Part shown: piece by piece, positions 15,701 through 25,200 of the stretch
How positions within the stretch are numbered: the first letter of the stretch is position 1
Layout: every line of letters starts with the position of its first letter
NCBI GenBank assembly: GCA_014190575.1
Contig: BJGQ01000023.1
Coordinates: 1-47,766 of the forward strand
Direction: 5' to 3'
Origin: Bacteroidota bacterium
Lineage (GTDB): Bacteria; Bacteroidota; Bacteroidia; Chitinophagales; UBA10324
Length of the DNA: 47,766 nt
Translations under genes and position numbers: made by a program
The notes under the pieces: generated by a model
Database searches by the model: none
What the model saw: the letters and a program-made list of their open reading frames with translations, nothing else
Told to the model about the DNA's origin: nothing

Positions 15701-16879
15701 ATGAAAAAGTTTTCTGCAGAAAAAATTTTTACCGGAAAAGAAATATTAACCAACTCAGTAGTTATTACTAATGATACAGGAAAAATACTGTCGATTGAAT
15801 CAATTGAAAATCATGAACAAACAACGGTTCAAATTTTCGATGGAGCAATTTGTCCTGGATTTGTAAATGCGCATTGTCATCTCGAACTTTCATACATGCG
15901 AAATAGAATTGAACGGGGAACAGGATTGGTTCAGTTTGTGAAAAATCTTTTAATCATCCGAAATGAAGAATTGGATGTGGTACTTGATGAAATTGAAATT
16001 GCAAATCAGGAAATGATACGGAATGGAATTATAGCTGTAGGCGATATCAGCAACGATGATCATTCACTGTTAACAAAGCAACAATCAAAAATTTACTATC
16101 ACACTTTTGTTGAAGCTTATGGATTTAAACCGGAGAACTCATTTGAATATTTCAACGCAACAAAAAAAGTTTTTCTGAAAGCAAGAGAATTGAATTTGTC
16201 TGCATCAATTACTCCACACGCTCCTTATTCGGTTCCGACTGAATTGATGAAGTTGATTTACGGTTGGAAAGAAAATCATCCTGAAATTTTCAGTATTCAC
16301 AATCAGGAAACAGAAGCAGAAACACAATTCTTTTTAAACGGAACAGGAGATTTTAAAATCCTGATTGACGATTTTTTTAAATTGAATTCATTGGAAGTAT
16401 TTCATCCGACCGGAAAGCGAAGCATTGATTATCTGTTAGAGTTTTTACCTAAAGAAAAAAATGCACTGTTCGTTCACAACACTTTTACAACATCAGATGA
16501 ATTGAAAAAAACTGCTGAAGATTTTCCGAATCTGTTTTGGTGTGCGTGCCCGAAAGCGAATTTGTATATCGAAAATCGTTTACCTGATTACAATAATTGG
16601 TTGCTGGTAAACAATAGAATTTGTATCGGTACTGACAGTCTTGCTTCCAACGACTCACTATCAATTTTAGAAGAAATGAAAACCATTCAATCCTATTTTC
16701 CTGATATAAAAACTGAAACACTAATTGGGTGGGCAACAATTAATGGTGCTAAGCTTTTAGAAATTGAAAATCAATTCGGCTCTTTTGAAATTGGAAAACA
16801 GCCCGGAATAAATCTGATTACTGATTTGAATGAAGATAATTCTTTTTCAAAAAATTCAGCTGTCAGAAAAATTATTTAG
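15701..16879 (+). CDS. Metal-dependent amidohydrolase / deaminase
   Basis: This 392-residue amidohydrolase-superfamily enzyme shows all expected metal-ligand motifs: HxH at residues 58-60 (GFVNAHCHLELS), a histidine in ITPHAPYS, a histidine in FSIHNQET, and the aspartate in CIGTDSLASN. The set and the HCHLE-S sequence fit the chlorohydrolase/deaminase branch, which includes guanine, S-adenosylhomocysteine and aminodeoxyfutalosine deaminases. The last is plausible because many Bacteroidota make menaquinone by the futalosine route, but no mqn genes are in the window. ATG 15701 is preferred over the in-frame TTG 15662 because the promoter overlaps the longer version. The substrate is not determined. 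Confidence 0.85.
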   Translation: MKKFSAEKIFTGKEILTNSVVITNDTGKILSIESIENHEQTTVQIFDGAICPGFVNAHCHLELSYMRNRIERGTGLVQFVKNLLIIRNEELDVVLDEIEIANQEMIRNGIIAVGDISNDDHSLLTKQQSKIYYHTFVEAYGFKPENSFEYFNATKKVFLKARELNLSASITPHAPYSVPTELMKLIYGWKENHPEIFSIHNQETEAETQFFLNGTGDFKILIDDFFKLNSLEVFHPTGKRSIDYLLEFLPKEKNALFVHNTFTTSDELKKTAEDFPNLFWCACPKANLYIENRLPDYNNWLLVNNRICIGTDSLASNDSLSILEEMKTIQSYFPDIKTETLIGWATINGAKLLEIENQFGSFEIGKQPGINLITDLNEDNSFSKNSAVRKII

Positions 16880-16973
16880 TAGTCAGTTTTATTCTAAAAT
16901 ATTTTATCCGGGGTCGATTTATAAAAATTACTAACAACTTATTTTCTCAACTATTATGGCTCAATAGCAACAT

Positions 16974-16981
16974 TACATTTG
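16974..16981 (+). promoter_or_regulatory. Predicted -7 element of purH
   Basis: TACATTTG is a perfect TAnnTTTG match located 18 bp before the purH ATG at 17000. The TTTG part would be read as an upstream in-frame TTG start, which argues that the longer reading frame is not the real start. Confidence 0.45.
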
Positions 16982-16999
16982 CACTCTGAAAAAAACAAA

Positions 17000-18523
17000 A
17001 TGCAATCCGTCAACATAAAATCAGCACTCATTTCAGTTTACTACAAAGACAATCTCGAACCCATCATTCGAAAACTATATGAGTCCGGTGTTCGGTTAAT
17101 TTCTACAGGAGGCACCTATGATTTTATTTCGTCATTGGGAATTGCTTGTGAAAAAGTTGAAACTATTACAGGTTTTCCAGCTATTCTCGGCGGAAGAGTG
17201 AAGACACTTGACCCGCATGTGTTCGGGGGAATTTTAGCGCGTAGAGATTACGATGTGGATTGGGTGGAACTTGCGCAACATAAAATTGACACCATTGATT
17301 TGGTGATTGTTGATTTGTATCCGTTCGAAGAAACGCTTTTGAAAACTGATGATGAAAGTGAAATTATCGAGAAGATTGACATAGGCGGAATCAGTTTGAT
17401 TCGTGCGGCGGCGAAAAACTTTAAAGATGTTTTGGTGGTCGCTTCACGAAATGATTATCCGGCATTGATGGAATTTCTCACCATAAAAAAATGCAGCACC
17501 GAAATCAACGACCGTCAGCTTTTTGCTTCGAAAGCATTTGCTGTAACATCAAATTACGATACAGCAATTTTTAATTACTTCAATTCAAATAGCCAACTTC
17601 CAGTTTTCAAAAAGAGCATTCATCAATCGCGTGTGCTGCGATACGGTGAGAATCCACACCAGCAAGGAGTTTTTTATGGCAATTTAGATGAACTGCTCGA
17701 GCAATTTCATGGCAAGGAGCTTTCGTACAACAATCTGGTGGATGTGCATGCGGCAATGGAATTGATAAAAGAATTTGAAGCGCCAACATTTGCAGTTATC
17801 AAGCACACCAATTCCTGCGGAGTGGCGAGTGATGAAAATTTATCGGAGGCATGGAAGAAAGCATTGGCTGGTGACCCTGTGAGTGCATTCGGTGGAGTGA
17901 TAATCACGAATCGGAAAATTGACGAAGCAACAGCTAAACTGGTGAACGAATTATTTCTTGAAATTTTAATTGCTCCGGATTATGATTCATCAGCACTTGA
18001 ACTTCTGAAATCGAAAAAGAACAGAATCATTCTGCAACAGAAAAAAAATCTCCCCGAAGGAAAACTATTCAAAAATATATTGAACGGAGTGATTGAACAG
18101 GATGAAGATTTGAAAACAGATGTTGCTGCAGAATTTAAAATTGCAACTGTAAAATCTCCGGAGAAAAATCAAATTGCCGATTTGGAATTTGCTTCGAAAG
18201 TGTGCAAGCATTTAAAATCGAATACCATCACTTTGGTTCGTAATCAGCAATTACTTTCAATGGGTTGCGGACAAACTTCGAGAGTGGATGCATTGAAGCA
18301 GGCAATTGAAAAAGCAAAAAATTTTGGCTTCGATTTAAAAAATTCAGTGATGGCATCTGATGCATTTTTTCCGTTTCCGGATTGTGTGCAAATAGCAGGT
18401 GAAGCTGGTGTAACAGCCGTGATTCAACCCGGCGGTTCTATAAAAGATAAAGACAGCATTGATTACTGCAATAAGCACAACATGGCAATGGTGCTGACCG
18501 GAACCAGACATTTTAAACACTGA
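17000..18523 (+). CDS. purH: Bifunctional AICAR formyltransferase / IMP cyclohydrolase
   Basis: PurH catalyses the last two steps of de novo purine synthesis, formylating AICAR and closing the ring to IMP. The 507-residue product has the N-terminal MGS-like cyclohydrolase domain (STGGTYDFI, ILGGRVKTLDPHVFGGILARR, and IDLVIVDLYPFE). The transformylase domain has YGENPHQ and the KHTNSCGVA motif with the catalytic Lys-His pair, and ends with SDAFFPFPDCVQIAGEAGVTAVIQPGGSIKD. The protein is full length. ATG 17000 gives MQSVNIKSALISVYYKD, the standard start. It is divorced from other purine genes here. Confidence 0.97.
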   Translation: MQSVNIKSALISVYYKDNLEPIIRKLYESGVRLISTGGTYDFISSLGIACEKVETITGFPAILGGRVKTLDPHVFGGILARRDYDVDWVELAQHKIDTIDLVIVDLYPFEETLLKTDDESEIIEKIDIGGISLIRAAAKNFKDVLVVASRNDYPALMEFLTIKKCSTEINDRQLFASKAFAVTSNYDTAIFNYFNSNSQLPVFKKSIHQSRVLRYGENPHQQGVFYGNLDELLEQFHGKELSYNNLVDVHAAMELIKEFEAPTFAVIKHTNSCGVASDENLSEAWKKALAGDPVSAFGGVIITNRKIDEATAKLVNELFLEILIAPDYDSSALELLKSKKNRIILQQKKNLPEGKLFKNILNGVIEQDEDLKTDVAAEFKIATVKSPEKNQIADLEFASKVCKHLKSNTITLVRNQQLLSMGCGQTSRVDALKQAIEKAKNFGFDLKNSVMASDAFFPFPDCVQIAGEAGVTAVIQPGGSIKDKDSIDYCNKHNMAMVLTGTRHFKH

Positions 18524-18733
18524 TTTGATTTGGTTTTTAGATATAAACTTCCTTCTAAACAGTCTTTTGACTTCGATTCTCTACCATTCACAATTCTGAT
18601 GTTTATTCCGATGGTATAATTAAAGTTGTGGTTGCCGCCAATTATATTTTCTTTCCGAAAGGAAAAAACAGTCGTGTAAATACAGAATAAATATTCCAAC
18701 TTTGCGCACTCAAGAATTTTCCACAAAAAACAC

Positions 18734-19756
18734 ATGGGCTTATTTAATTTTCTCACTCAGGAAATTGCAATTGACCTGGGCACTGCCAACACTGTAATTA
18801 TTCACAACGATAAAGTTGTTGTGGATGAACCCTCCATTGTTGCCATTAATAAAACTACAGGAAAGGTGATTGCGGTGGGCAAGCGCGCCCGACAGATGTA
18901 TGAAAAAACACACGAGAATTTAAAAACAATTCGTCCGCTTCGCGACGGTGTTATTGCCGATTTTAACGCGGCAGAAATCATGATTCGCGAGATGATAAAA
19001 ATGATTCATCCGAAAAGTTTTTTCTTCACTCCTTCTTGGCGGATGGTTATTTGTATTCCATCAAACATAACTGAAGTGGAGAAACGCGCAGTAAAAGACA
19101 GTGCCGAACAGGCAGGTGGTCGTGAAGTATATCTGATTCATGAACCAATGGCGGCGGCACTTGGAATTGGAATTGATGTGGAAGAACCGGTCGGCCACAT
19201 GATTATTGACATTGGGGGAGGAACAACCGGAATATCAGTTATTGCGCTAGCCGGTATTGTTTGCGACCAATCTATTCGCGTGGCAGGAGATGAGTTTACT
19301 GCTGATATTATTGATTTTGTTCGTCGACAACACAACATGGCTATTGGTGAACGAACTGCTGAGGATATAAAAATTAATGTGGGTTCAGCAATTCCTGATT
19401 TAGAAAATCCTCCTGATGATTATGCTGTGCAAGGAAGAGATTTAATGACAGGAATTCCTAAACAAATTACAATTTCGTACGCTGAAATTGCTCACGCTTT
19501 GAATGAATCTATTTCAAGAATTGAAGAAGCAGTTTTAAAAGCTTTGGAGTCAACTCCGCCTGAATTGGCTTCGGATATTTATCGCACCGGTTTGCACATT
19601 ACAGGTGGTGGTGCATTGTTGCGTGGATTGGATAAAAGGTTGGCACAAAAAACAAAACTGCATGTGTCTATTGATGATGATCCGCTTCGTGCTGTTGTTC
19701 GTGGTTCAGGCATTGCATTAAAAAATATTGCACGGTATCCGTTCTTGATGTCTTAA
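18734..19756 (+). CDS. mreB: Rod shape-determining protein MreB
   Basis: This actin-like protein forms membrane-associated filaments that guide lateral wall synthesis. The 340-residue sequence has the amphipathic N-terminus MGLFNFLTQ, the phosphate 1 motif IDLGTANT, phosphate 2 IDIGGGTTGISVI, and the adenosine-region motif HITGGGALLRGLDKRL. Length is typical. It is the first gene of the mreB-mreC-mreD-mrdA-rodA cluster, 210 bp after purH. The intergenic region shows no perfect promoter box; an AACTTTG sequence near 18700 is the nearest candidate. Confidence 0.98.
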   Translation: MGLFNFLTQEIAIDLGTANTVIIHNDKVVVDEPSIVAINKTTGKVIAVGKRARQMYEKTHENLKTIRPLRDGVIADFNAAEIMIREMIKMIHPKSFFFTPSWRMVICIPSNITEVEKRAVKDSAEQAGGREVYLIHEPMAAALGIGIDVEEPVGHMIIDIGGGTTGISVIALAGIVCDQSIRVAGDEFTADIIDFVRRQHNMAIGERTAEDIKINVGSAIPDLENPPDDYAVQGRDLMTGIPKQITISYAEIAHALNESISRIEEAVLKALESTPPELASDIYRTGLHITGGGALLRGLDKRLAQKTKLHVSIDDDPLRAVVRGSGIALKNIARYPFLMS

Positions 19757-19822
19757 GTAATTTTTCTCATTTACATAGCACAACTAAATTCATTCAGAAA
19801 TTTTCATAGCTCTCAAAGTTGA

Positions 19823-20656
19823 ATGCGCAACATTTTTTCTTTACTCGTTCGCTATCATGCATTCATACTTTTTATTTTATTAGAAGTGAGCAGCATTGTT
19901 TTAATAGTGAATAACAAAAGCTATCACCGTGCAGCATTTATAAATTCATCAAATGTTATATCTGCAAAAGTTTTTACGGTTTACAATAATTTTATTGAAT
20001 ACATACATTTAAGCCAGGAGAACAAAAGATTGGCTGATGAAAATGCAGTACTGCGGAATCAACTGAAGAATTCATTTTACGATGCATCGTTTCAACAAAT
20101 TACAGTGAACGATTCAGTGTACAAACAATTGTATAAATACATTCCGGCAAAGGTGGTGAACATTTCCATTAACAAACTGAACAACTACATTACCATTGAT
20201 AAAGGTAAAAACCAAGGTGTGGATGTGAAGATGGGAGTGATAGGCCCGAACGGAATTGTTGGAATTGTAAAAGATGTATCAGACAATTATGCATCGGTGA
20301 TTCCGGTTTTGCACAATGATTTTAAAGTGAGTGCGCGTGTTGGCGCAGGTGGAAATTTAGGCTCATTATCGTGGGACGGCAGCAGTCCGGAGTTCGCGCA
20401 GTTAGATGGAATTCCAAAGCAGATAAAAATTGCAGTAGGCGATAAAATTTATACAGGCAGCGAAACAAAAAAATTTCCTGAAAATATTTTAGTCGGCATC
20501 ATTACCTCTTTCACTCCAAACACCAACGATAATTTTTACGACATTGAAGTTCATCTCAGCACCGACTTCCGAAGTATATCATATGTATATGTGGTGAACA
20601 ACCTGATGAAAAATGAATTGGAAAATTTAGAACAACATTCACAAAATGATAATTGA
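19823..20656 (+). CDS. mreC: Rod shape-determining protein MreC
   Basis: MreC is a membrane-anchored periplasmic scaffold linking MreB to PBP2. This 277-residue protein has one N-terminal membrane helix (residues 12-30), a coiled coil around residues 58-82 (ENKRLADENAVLRNQLKN), and the conserved beta-barrel domain with YITIDKGKNQGVDVKMGVIGPNGIVGIV. It sits 66 bp after mreB and overlaps mreD by 11 bp (ATG 20646 within its end), indicating translational coupling. Confidence 0.95.
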   Translation: MRNIFSLLVRYHAFILFILLEVSSIVLIVNNKSYHRAAFINSSNVISAKVFTVYNNFIEYIHLSQENKRLADENAVLRNQLKNSFYDASFQQITVNDSVYKQLYKYIPAKVVNISINKLNNYITIDKGKNQGVDVKMGVIGPNGIVGIVKDVSDNYASVIPVLHNDFKVSARVGAGGNLGSLSWDGSSPEFAQLDGIPKQIKIAVGDKIYTGSETKKFPENILVGIITSFTPNTNDNFYDIEVHLSTDFRSISYVYVVNNLMKNELENLEQHSQNDN

Positions 20657-21161
20657 TTTTTTTTATCAGCTTATTCGGTTTGTGGTGCTTGTGCTCATAC
20701 AGGTTTTAATTTTAAATAATCTTTTATTGCCCGGAGTTTTTAATCCATACATCTATCCGTTGTTCTTATTGTTGCTGCCCATTCGAATGCCAATCTGGTT
20801 ATTGTTGCTGGTTGGTTTTGTCGCAGGATTAACCATTGATTTATTTTCGAACACCATGGGAATGCACGCCGCCGCAAGTGTTTTGTTGTGTTTTATGCGG
20901 CCACAGGTTTTAAAATTAATTGAACCATCAGGTGGATATGAGCAAACAGATAAACCATCATTAAGTCACATGGGATTCCGATGGTTCGCTACATATGCAT
21001 CTATTCTTGTGGTTATTCATCACTTGTTTTTTTTCTTTATTGAAACGCTGGAGTTCGGTCAGTTCGGGTTTATGTTGCTGAAAATTTTATTGAGCACATC
21101 GCTTTCATTATTAATAATATTTCTGACAGAATTTTTTTTCATCAGAAGAAAATCGAGATAG
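20646..21161 (+). CDS. mreD: Rod shape-determining protein MreD
   Basis: This 171-residue polytopic membrane protein has about five hydrophobic segments and belongs to the elongasome. Sequence conservation in MreD is low, so the call relies on hydropathy, size (typically 160-180 residues), a conserved-looking GFVAGLTIDLFSNTMGMHAAASVLLCFMRP segment, and its position between mreC and mrdA. Its start overlaps the mreC stop by 11 bp. Confidence 0.92.
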   Translation: MIIDFFYQLIRFVVLVLIQVLILNNLLLPGVFNPYIYPLFLLLLPIRMPIWLLLLVGFVAGLTIDLFSNTMGMHAAASVLLCFMRPQVLKLIEPSGGYEQTDKPSLSHMGFRWFATYASILVVIHHLFFFFIETLEFGQFGFMLLKILLSTSLSLLIIFLTEFFFIRRKSR

Positions 21162-21167
21162 TTATAA

Positions 21168-23015
21168 ATGGATACACTCGCATCAAGACGAAGAGTGGTG
21201 CAAATGGTGTTCATCATCATTTCAGTTATTTTTATTTTACGATTGCTGTTTATTCAGGTGTTGAACAAAAGTTATCAGCAGCTCGCAAATAATAATGTGT
21301 TGCGAAAAGTTACTTTGTATCCATCACGCGGTTTGATTTATGACCGGAACGGAAAATTGATTTTATTCAATCAGGCAGAATATGATTTGCTGGTAATTCC
21401 GGGCCAATTAAAAAAATTCGACACCACAAATCTTTGTCTCACTTTAGGAATTGAAACTGCATCATTCAAAAAAGATTTACTGAAAGCATATACTTATTCT
21501 CGCTTTAAACCAACCGTAATTGTAAAAGGAATTCAACCGGAGTTGTATGCGCAGTTGCAGGAAGATATGTTTATGTATCCCGGGTTTTATACTGAGGTAA
21601 GAACTGTCCGCACTTATCCTTTCCCCGCAGCGGCGCATGTGCTCGGATATATTTCGGAAGTAACACCAAAGCAAATTGAAAAATCAAACGGATATTACCA
21701 GCAAGGTGATTACATAGGTACGGGAGGATTGGAGCAGTATTACGAAAAAGTTTTGCGTGGAAAAAAAGGAGTAAAATATGTTCTGGTTGATGTTCACAAT
21801 CGTGAGCAAGGTTCGTTTAACGATGGCGCATTAGATACCCTTGCCATTCCAGGCACAAACATGTACACCACACTCGATATTAATTTGCAACTATACGGTG
21901 AAAAATTAATGCAGGGAAAAGTTGGTAGTGTAGTTGCAATTGAACCTTCAACCGGTGAGGTGCTCGCAATGATCAGCAGTCCGAGTTATGACCCGCGATT
22001 ATTAACAGGAAGAAACAGAGGAAAAAATTTCAGTAAACTTTATGCTGATTCTTTGAAACCATTATTCGTTCGTCCGCTTAAAGCATCGTATCCACCTGGT
22101 TCCATTTACAAACCATTGTTGGGATTAATCGGATTGCAGGACGAAGCCATTGTTCCGTCCACAACTTATTCATGTCCCGGTGCTTATTATGTTGGAAGTT
22201 TAAGAGTGGGGTGTCACCATTCTGGTTTTGTAAATAATATTATTGAAGCCATTCAACATTCATGTAATGCATATTTCTGTATGACATTCAGAAGGGTAGT
22301 TGACAACAATAAATATAAAACTGTTGCGCAAGGATTAGATAGTTGGAAATCATACCTCTCAAGTTTCGGCATTGGTGTGAAAATGGAAACTGATTTACCT
22401 GGTGTTGGTTATGGATTTATTCCCGGATCAGATTACTACAATAAAATTTATGGAAATGGAAGATGGAATTCTGTCACCATTATTTCATTGGGAATCGGAC
22501 AAGGCGAAATTGGATTTACTCCACTGCAAATGGCAAATGAAATGGCAACCATTTCTAATCATGGGTTTTTTTATACTCCTCATCTTGTGAAAAAAATTGA
22601 TGATGATACATCCACCGTTCTGAAAAAATTTAAAGAAAAAAAAATAATTCCGATTGAAAAACAATGGTTCGATATTACAGTTGAAGCCATGAAGGAAGTG
22701 GTAGAAGCCGGAACAGGACGAATAGCGCAAATACCCGGAGTTACAATGGGAGGAAAAACAGGTACCGCACAAAACCCGCATGGAAACGATCACTCACTTT
22801 TTATTTGTTTTGCTCCGGTTGAAAATCCGAAAATTGCCATTGCAGTAATTGTAGAGAACGCGGGCTTCGGTGCAACTTACGGCGCGCCAATAGCAAGTTT
22901 AATGATTGAAAAATACCTGAACGATTCCATTTCAACTCCACGCAAATATTTAGAACAACGAATGTTTGATGCCGATTTAATTCACCACCATTTTCAACCA
23001 ACACCTGAACATTAA
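21168..23015 (+). CDS. mrdA: Penicillin-binding protein 2 (elongasome transpeptidase)
   Basis: PBP2 cross-links peptidoglycan during cell elongation together with RodA. The 615-residue protein has an N-terminal membrane helix (about 10-31), the pedestal/dimerisation domain with PSRGLIYDRNGKLI, and a complete transpeptidase domain: SxxK with Ser312 (PPGSIYKP), SxN at Ser365 (SCNAYF), and KTG at 530-532 (GGKTGTAQN). All catalytic motifs are intact. It starts 6 bp after mreD. A palindromic repeat immediately follows the stop, before rodA. Confidence 0.97.
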   Translation: MDTLASRRRVVQMVFIIISVIFILRLLFIQVLNKSYQQLANNNVLRKVTLYPSRGLIYDRNGKLILFNQAEYDLLVIPGQLKKFDTTNLCLTLGIETASFKKDLLKAYTYSRFKPTVIVKGIQPELYAQLQEDMFMYPGFYTEVRTVRTYPFPAAAHVLGYISEVTPKQIEKSNGYYQQGDYIGTGGLEQYYEKVLRGKKGVKYVLVDVHNREQGSFNDGALDTLAIPGTNMYTTLDINLQLYGEKLMQGKVGSVVAIEPSTGEVLAMISSPSYDPRLLTGRNRGKNFSKLYADSLKPLFVRPLKASYPPGSIYKPLLGLIGLQDEAIVPSTTYSCPGAYYVGSLRVGCHHSGFVNNIIEAIQHSCNAYFCMTFRRVVDNNKYKTVAQGLDSWKSYLSSFGIGVKMETDLPGVGYGFIPGSDYYNKIYGNGRWNSVTIISLGIGQGEIGFTPLQMANEMATISNHGFFYTPHLVKKIDDDTSTVLKKFKEKKIIPIEKQWFDITVEAMKEVVEAGTGRIAQIPGVTMGGKTGTAQNPHGNDHSLFICFAPVENPKIAIAVIVENAGFGATYGAPIASLMIEKYLNDSISTPRKYLEQRMFDADLIHHHFQPTPEH

Positions 23016-23048
23016 ATTGTAGGGCGCAATGCATTGCGACTCTACAAT
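23016..23048. repeat. 33-bp palindromic repeat between mrdA and rodA
   Basis: ATTGTAG (23016-23022) pairs with CTACAAT (23042-23048) and encloses the perfect 14-bp palindrome CGCAATGCATTGCG (23025-23038). It begins directly after the mrdA TAA. I recognise the core as part of a dispersed intergenic element (GTAGAGACGCAATGCATTGCGTCTCTAC type) seen in many bacteria. It may fold in the operon mRNA. Confidence 0.7.
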
Positions 23049-23117
23049 AGCAAACTGAAATTTTAAAAAGGATAAAAACCCCGAACCTAAAAAACCAAAA
23101 CTCGCAACTAACAAAAA

Positions 23118-24374
23118 ATGGACAAACGCAAAACCACCAACAACCTCGATTGGGGCATTATACTTTTGTATAGTGTGTTTGTCGCCATTGGTTTGTTGGT
23201 CGTATATGCATCCAGTCACGACGATACCAAACCATTTTTCGATTACAGACAATTATATATCCGGCAATTAATATGGGTAGGAACTTCTGCAATACTTGCA
23301 ATTTTTATTCTTGTTACTGATAATAAATTTTACACCTCATTCGCTTACATCATTTATGCAGCGGTTATACTTTTAGTTGTTGGTGTTTTCTTTTTCGGTC
23401 ATGAGGTGAACGGGAATAAAAACTGGTTTGAGATAGGAAGTTTTCAATTGCAGCCATCGGAGTTTGCAAAATTTTCGGTGGCGCTGGCGCTTGCAAAATT
23501 CCTGAGCAATCAGAATATCAATCTCAAATACAACAAGCATAAAATGATGGCGCTTGCATTAATATTTTTTCCGGCGCTGTTAATTCAACTTCAGGGCGAT
23601 ACCGGTTCCACCTTAGTTTTTCTTGGGTTTTTTTTAGTGCTGTATCGTTTTGGTTTGCCCGGCGAAATATTAATGTTCGGTGTTGGCGTGCTTGCACTTT
23701 CAGTTTTTGCACTGGTGATTGATAAATTTATTCTCATTGGTATTTTATTTTTTCTGGCAGGTACATCGTTGTATTTTATAAAAAGAAACCGCTCAGCCTA
23801 CTTAATTATTGCAGGATTATTTATTGGCGCTTCACTTTATGTAACCACCACCAATTATGTTTTCAATAATGTGCTGAAGCTTCATCAGCAGCAACGGATA
23901 AAAGTTTTACTCGGACAGGAAGTAAATGTGAAAGATGCAGATTACAATGTTCGTCAATCAAAAATTGCCATTGGCTCCGGTGGATTTCTTGGCAAAGGGC
24001 CGTTGCATGGAACATTAACTAAGTACAATTTTGTACCCGAACAGCATACCGATTTTATTTTCTGCACCATTGGCGAGGAATATGGTTTCTGGGGAACCTC
24101 ACTTTTTGTTTCGCTATTTTTATTTTTCCTCACCCGCATACTCACACTTGCCGAACGACAACGATCCAAGTTTTCAAGAATATACGCTTATGGCGTTGCT
24201 TCAATTTTATTCTTCCACTTCTTAATCAATATCGGAATGACCATTGGGCTTGCACCTGTTATTGGAATTCCATTGCCATTCATCAGTTACGGTGGTTCAT
24301 CACTTTGGTCATTTACAATTTTACTTTTTGTATTAATAAAATTGGATGCCGACAGGTTAGCGGTGCTTCGATAA
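23118..24374 (+). CDS. rodA: Peptidoglycan glycosyltransferase RodA
   Basis: This SEDS-family enzyme polymerises glycan strands from lipid II as the partner of PBP2. The 418-residue polytopic protein has around ten membrane segments and the SEDS signatures NGNKNWFEIGSFQLQPSEFAKFSV, the GDTGSTLVFL region, and the C-terminal GIPLPFISYGGSSLW. The catalytic-site aspartate lies in the QGDTGS loop. It is 102 bp after mrdA, separated by the palindromic element, and is followed 12 bp later by the MBL-fold hydrolase gene. Confidence 0.96.
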   Translation: MDKRKTTNNLDWGIILLYSVFVAIGLLVVYASSHDDTKPFFDYRQLYIRQLIWVGTSAILAIFILVTDNKFYTSFAYIIYAAVILLVVGVFFFGHEVNGNKNWFEIGSFQLQPSEFAKFSVALALAKFLSNQNINLKYNKHKMMALALIFFPALLIQLQGDTGSTLVFLGFFLVLYRFGLPGEILMFGVGVLALSVFALVIDKFILIGILFFLAGTSLYFIKRNRSAYLIIAGLFIGASLYVTTTNYVFNNVLKLHQQQRIKVLLGQEVNVKDADYNVRQSKIAIGSGGFLGKGPLHGTLTKYNFVPEQHTDFIFCTIGEEYGFWGTSLFVSLFLFFLTRILTLAERQRSKFSRIYAYGVASILFFHFLINIGMTIGLAPVIGIPLPFISYGGSSLWSFTILLFVLIKLDADRLAVLR

Positions 24375-24386
24375 AATAAAATTGAT

Positions 24387-25160
24387 ATGAAATGTTTTCC
24401 ATTATCAGAAGGAACATACACTGTTGACCAATCTAAAAATTTTATTCCATTTAATTCTGCAACTGATTCAGTTAAAGACAGACCGGGTTCTTTGTTGGTT
24501 GAAATTTGTCCGTTCCTGATTATTTCAGAAGAAGGATTAATAATTATTGACCCTGGATTAGGAATGAAAAATGAGGATGGAGAATTTCAAATCATAAAAA
24601 ACCTTTCACAACTCGGATACAATTCAACAGATATAAATATTGTTTTATTGAGTCACCTGCACAAAGATCACATTGGCGGATTTGCATATGATGAGAATGG
24701 AGAAATGAAACCCATGTTTCCGTATGCCGAATATTTTTATCAGGAAGAAGAAATGAATGAAGCACTTTCAAAACTTCCATCAAAATCATTTGACGAAAGC
24801 AAATTATTGTTTTTAAAAAACAGGGAGGAGAAAATTGTTTTGAAAGGAAATACTCAATTGAATAAAAATATTTCCTGTGAAATTTCAGGTGGTCATACAA
24901 AATATCATCAGGTATTCTGGATTGATCTGGGAAACGAAAAATATTTTTATGGAGGCGATGTTTTACCACAAGGCTCACAACTCATCAGAAAGTTTGCAGC
25001 CAAGTATGATTACAACGGAAAAGAATCAGCGGCACTTAGAATGCAGTACGGAAAAAAATGTGCGGAAGAAAATTATGCATGTTTATTTTTTCATTCTTCA
25101 GTAAATCCAATTTCGAAAGTGAAATATGAAGACGAAAGATTTGTATTAATACCCTATTAA
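24387..25160 (+). CDS. MBL-fold metallo-hydrolase
   Basis: This 257-residue metallo-beta-lactamase-fold protein has the metal-binding motif HLHKDH at residues 90-95 (LLSHLHKDHIGGF), a second histidine in SGGHTKYHQ, the bridging aspartate region YFYGGDVLPQ, and a late histidine in FFHSSVNP. No signal peptide is seen, so it is cytoplasmic. The pattern resembles the lactonase-like branch (N-acyl homoserine lactonase relatives), but no substrate can be assigned. It lies 12 bp after rodA on the same strand, so it probably shares the elongasome transcript; whether it has a wall-related role is unknown. Confidence 0.85.
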   Translation: MKCFPLSEGTYTVDQSKNFIPFNSATDSVKDRPGSLLVEICPFLIISEEGLIIIDPGLGMKNEDGEFQIIKNLSQLGYNSTDINIVLLSHLHKDHIGGFAYDENGEMKPMFPYAEYFYQEEEMNEALSKLPSKSFDESKLLFLKNREEKIVLKGNTQLNKNISCEISGGHTKYHQVFWIDLGNEKYFYGGDVLPQGSQLIRKFAAKYDYNGKESAALRMQYGKKCAEENYACLFFHSSVNPISKVKYEDERFVLIPY

Positions 25161-25200
25161 AAAAACTACTTACTGCAAACTGTTTACCGTGTACTGACAA

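Noticed and set aside
18463-18756. A 97-codon minus-strand reading frame over the end of purH and start of mreB
   Set aside because: It is antisense to two certain genes, has no family resemblance and no promoter; it is a shadow frame.
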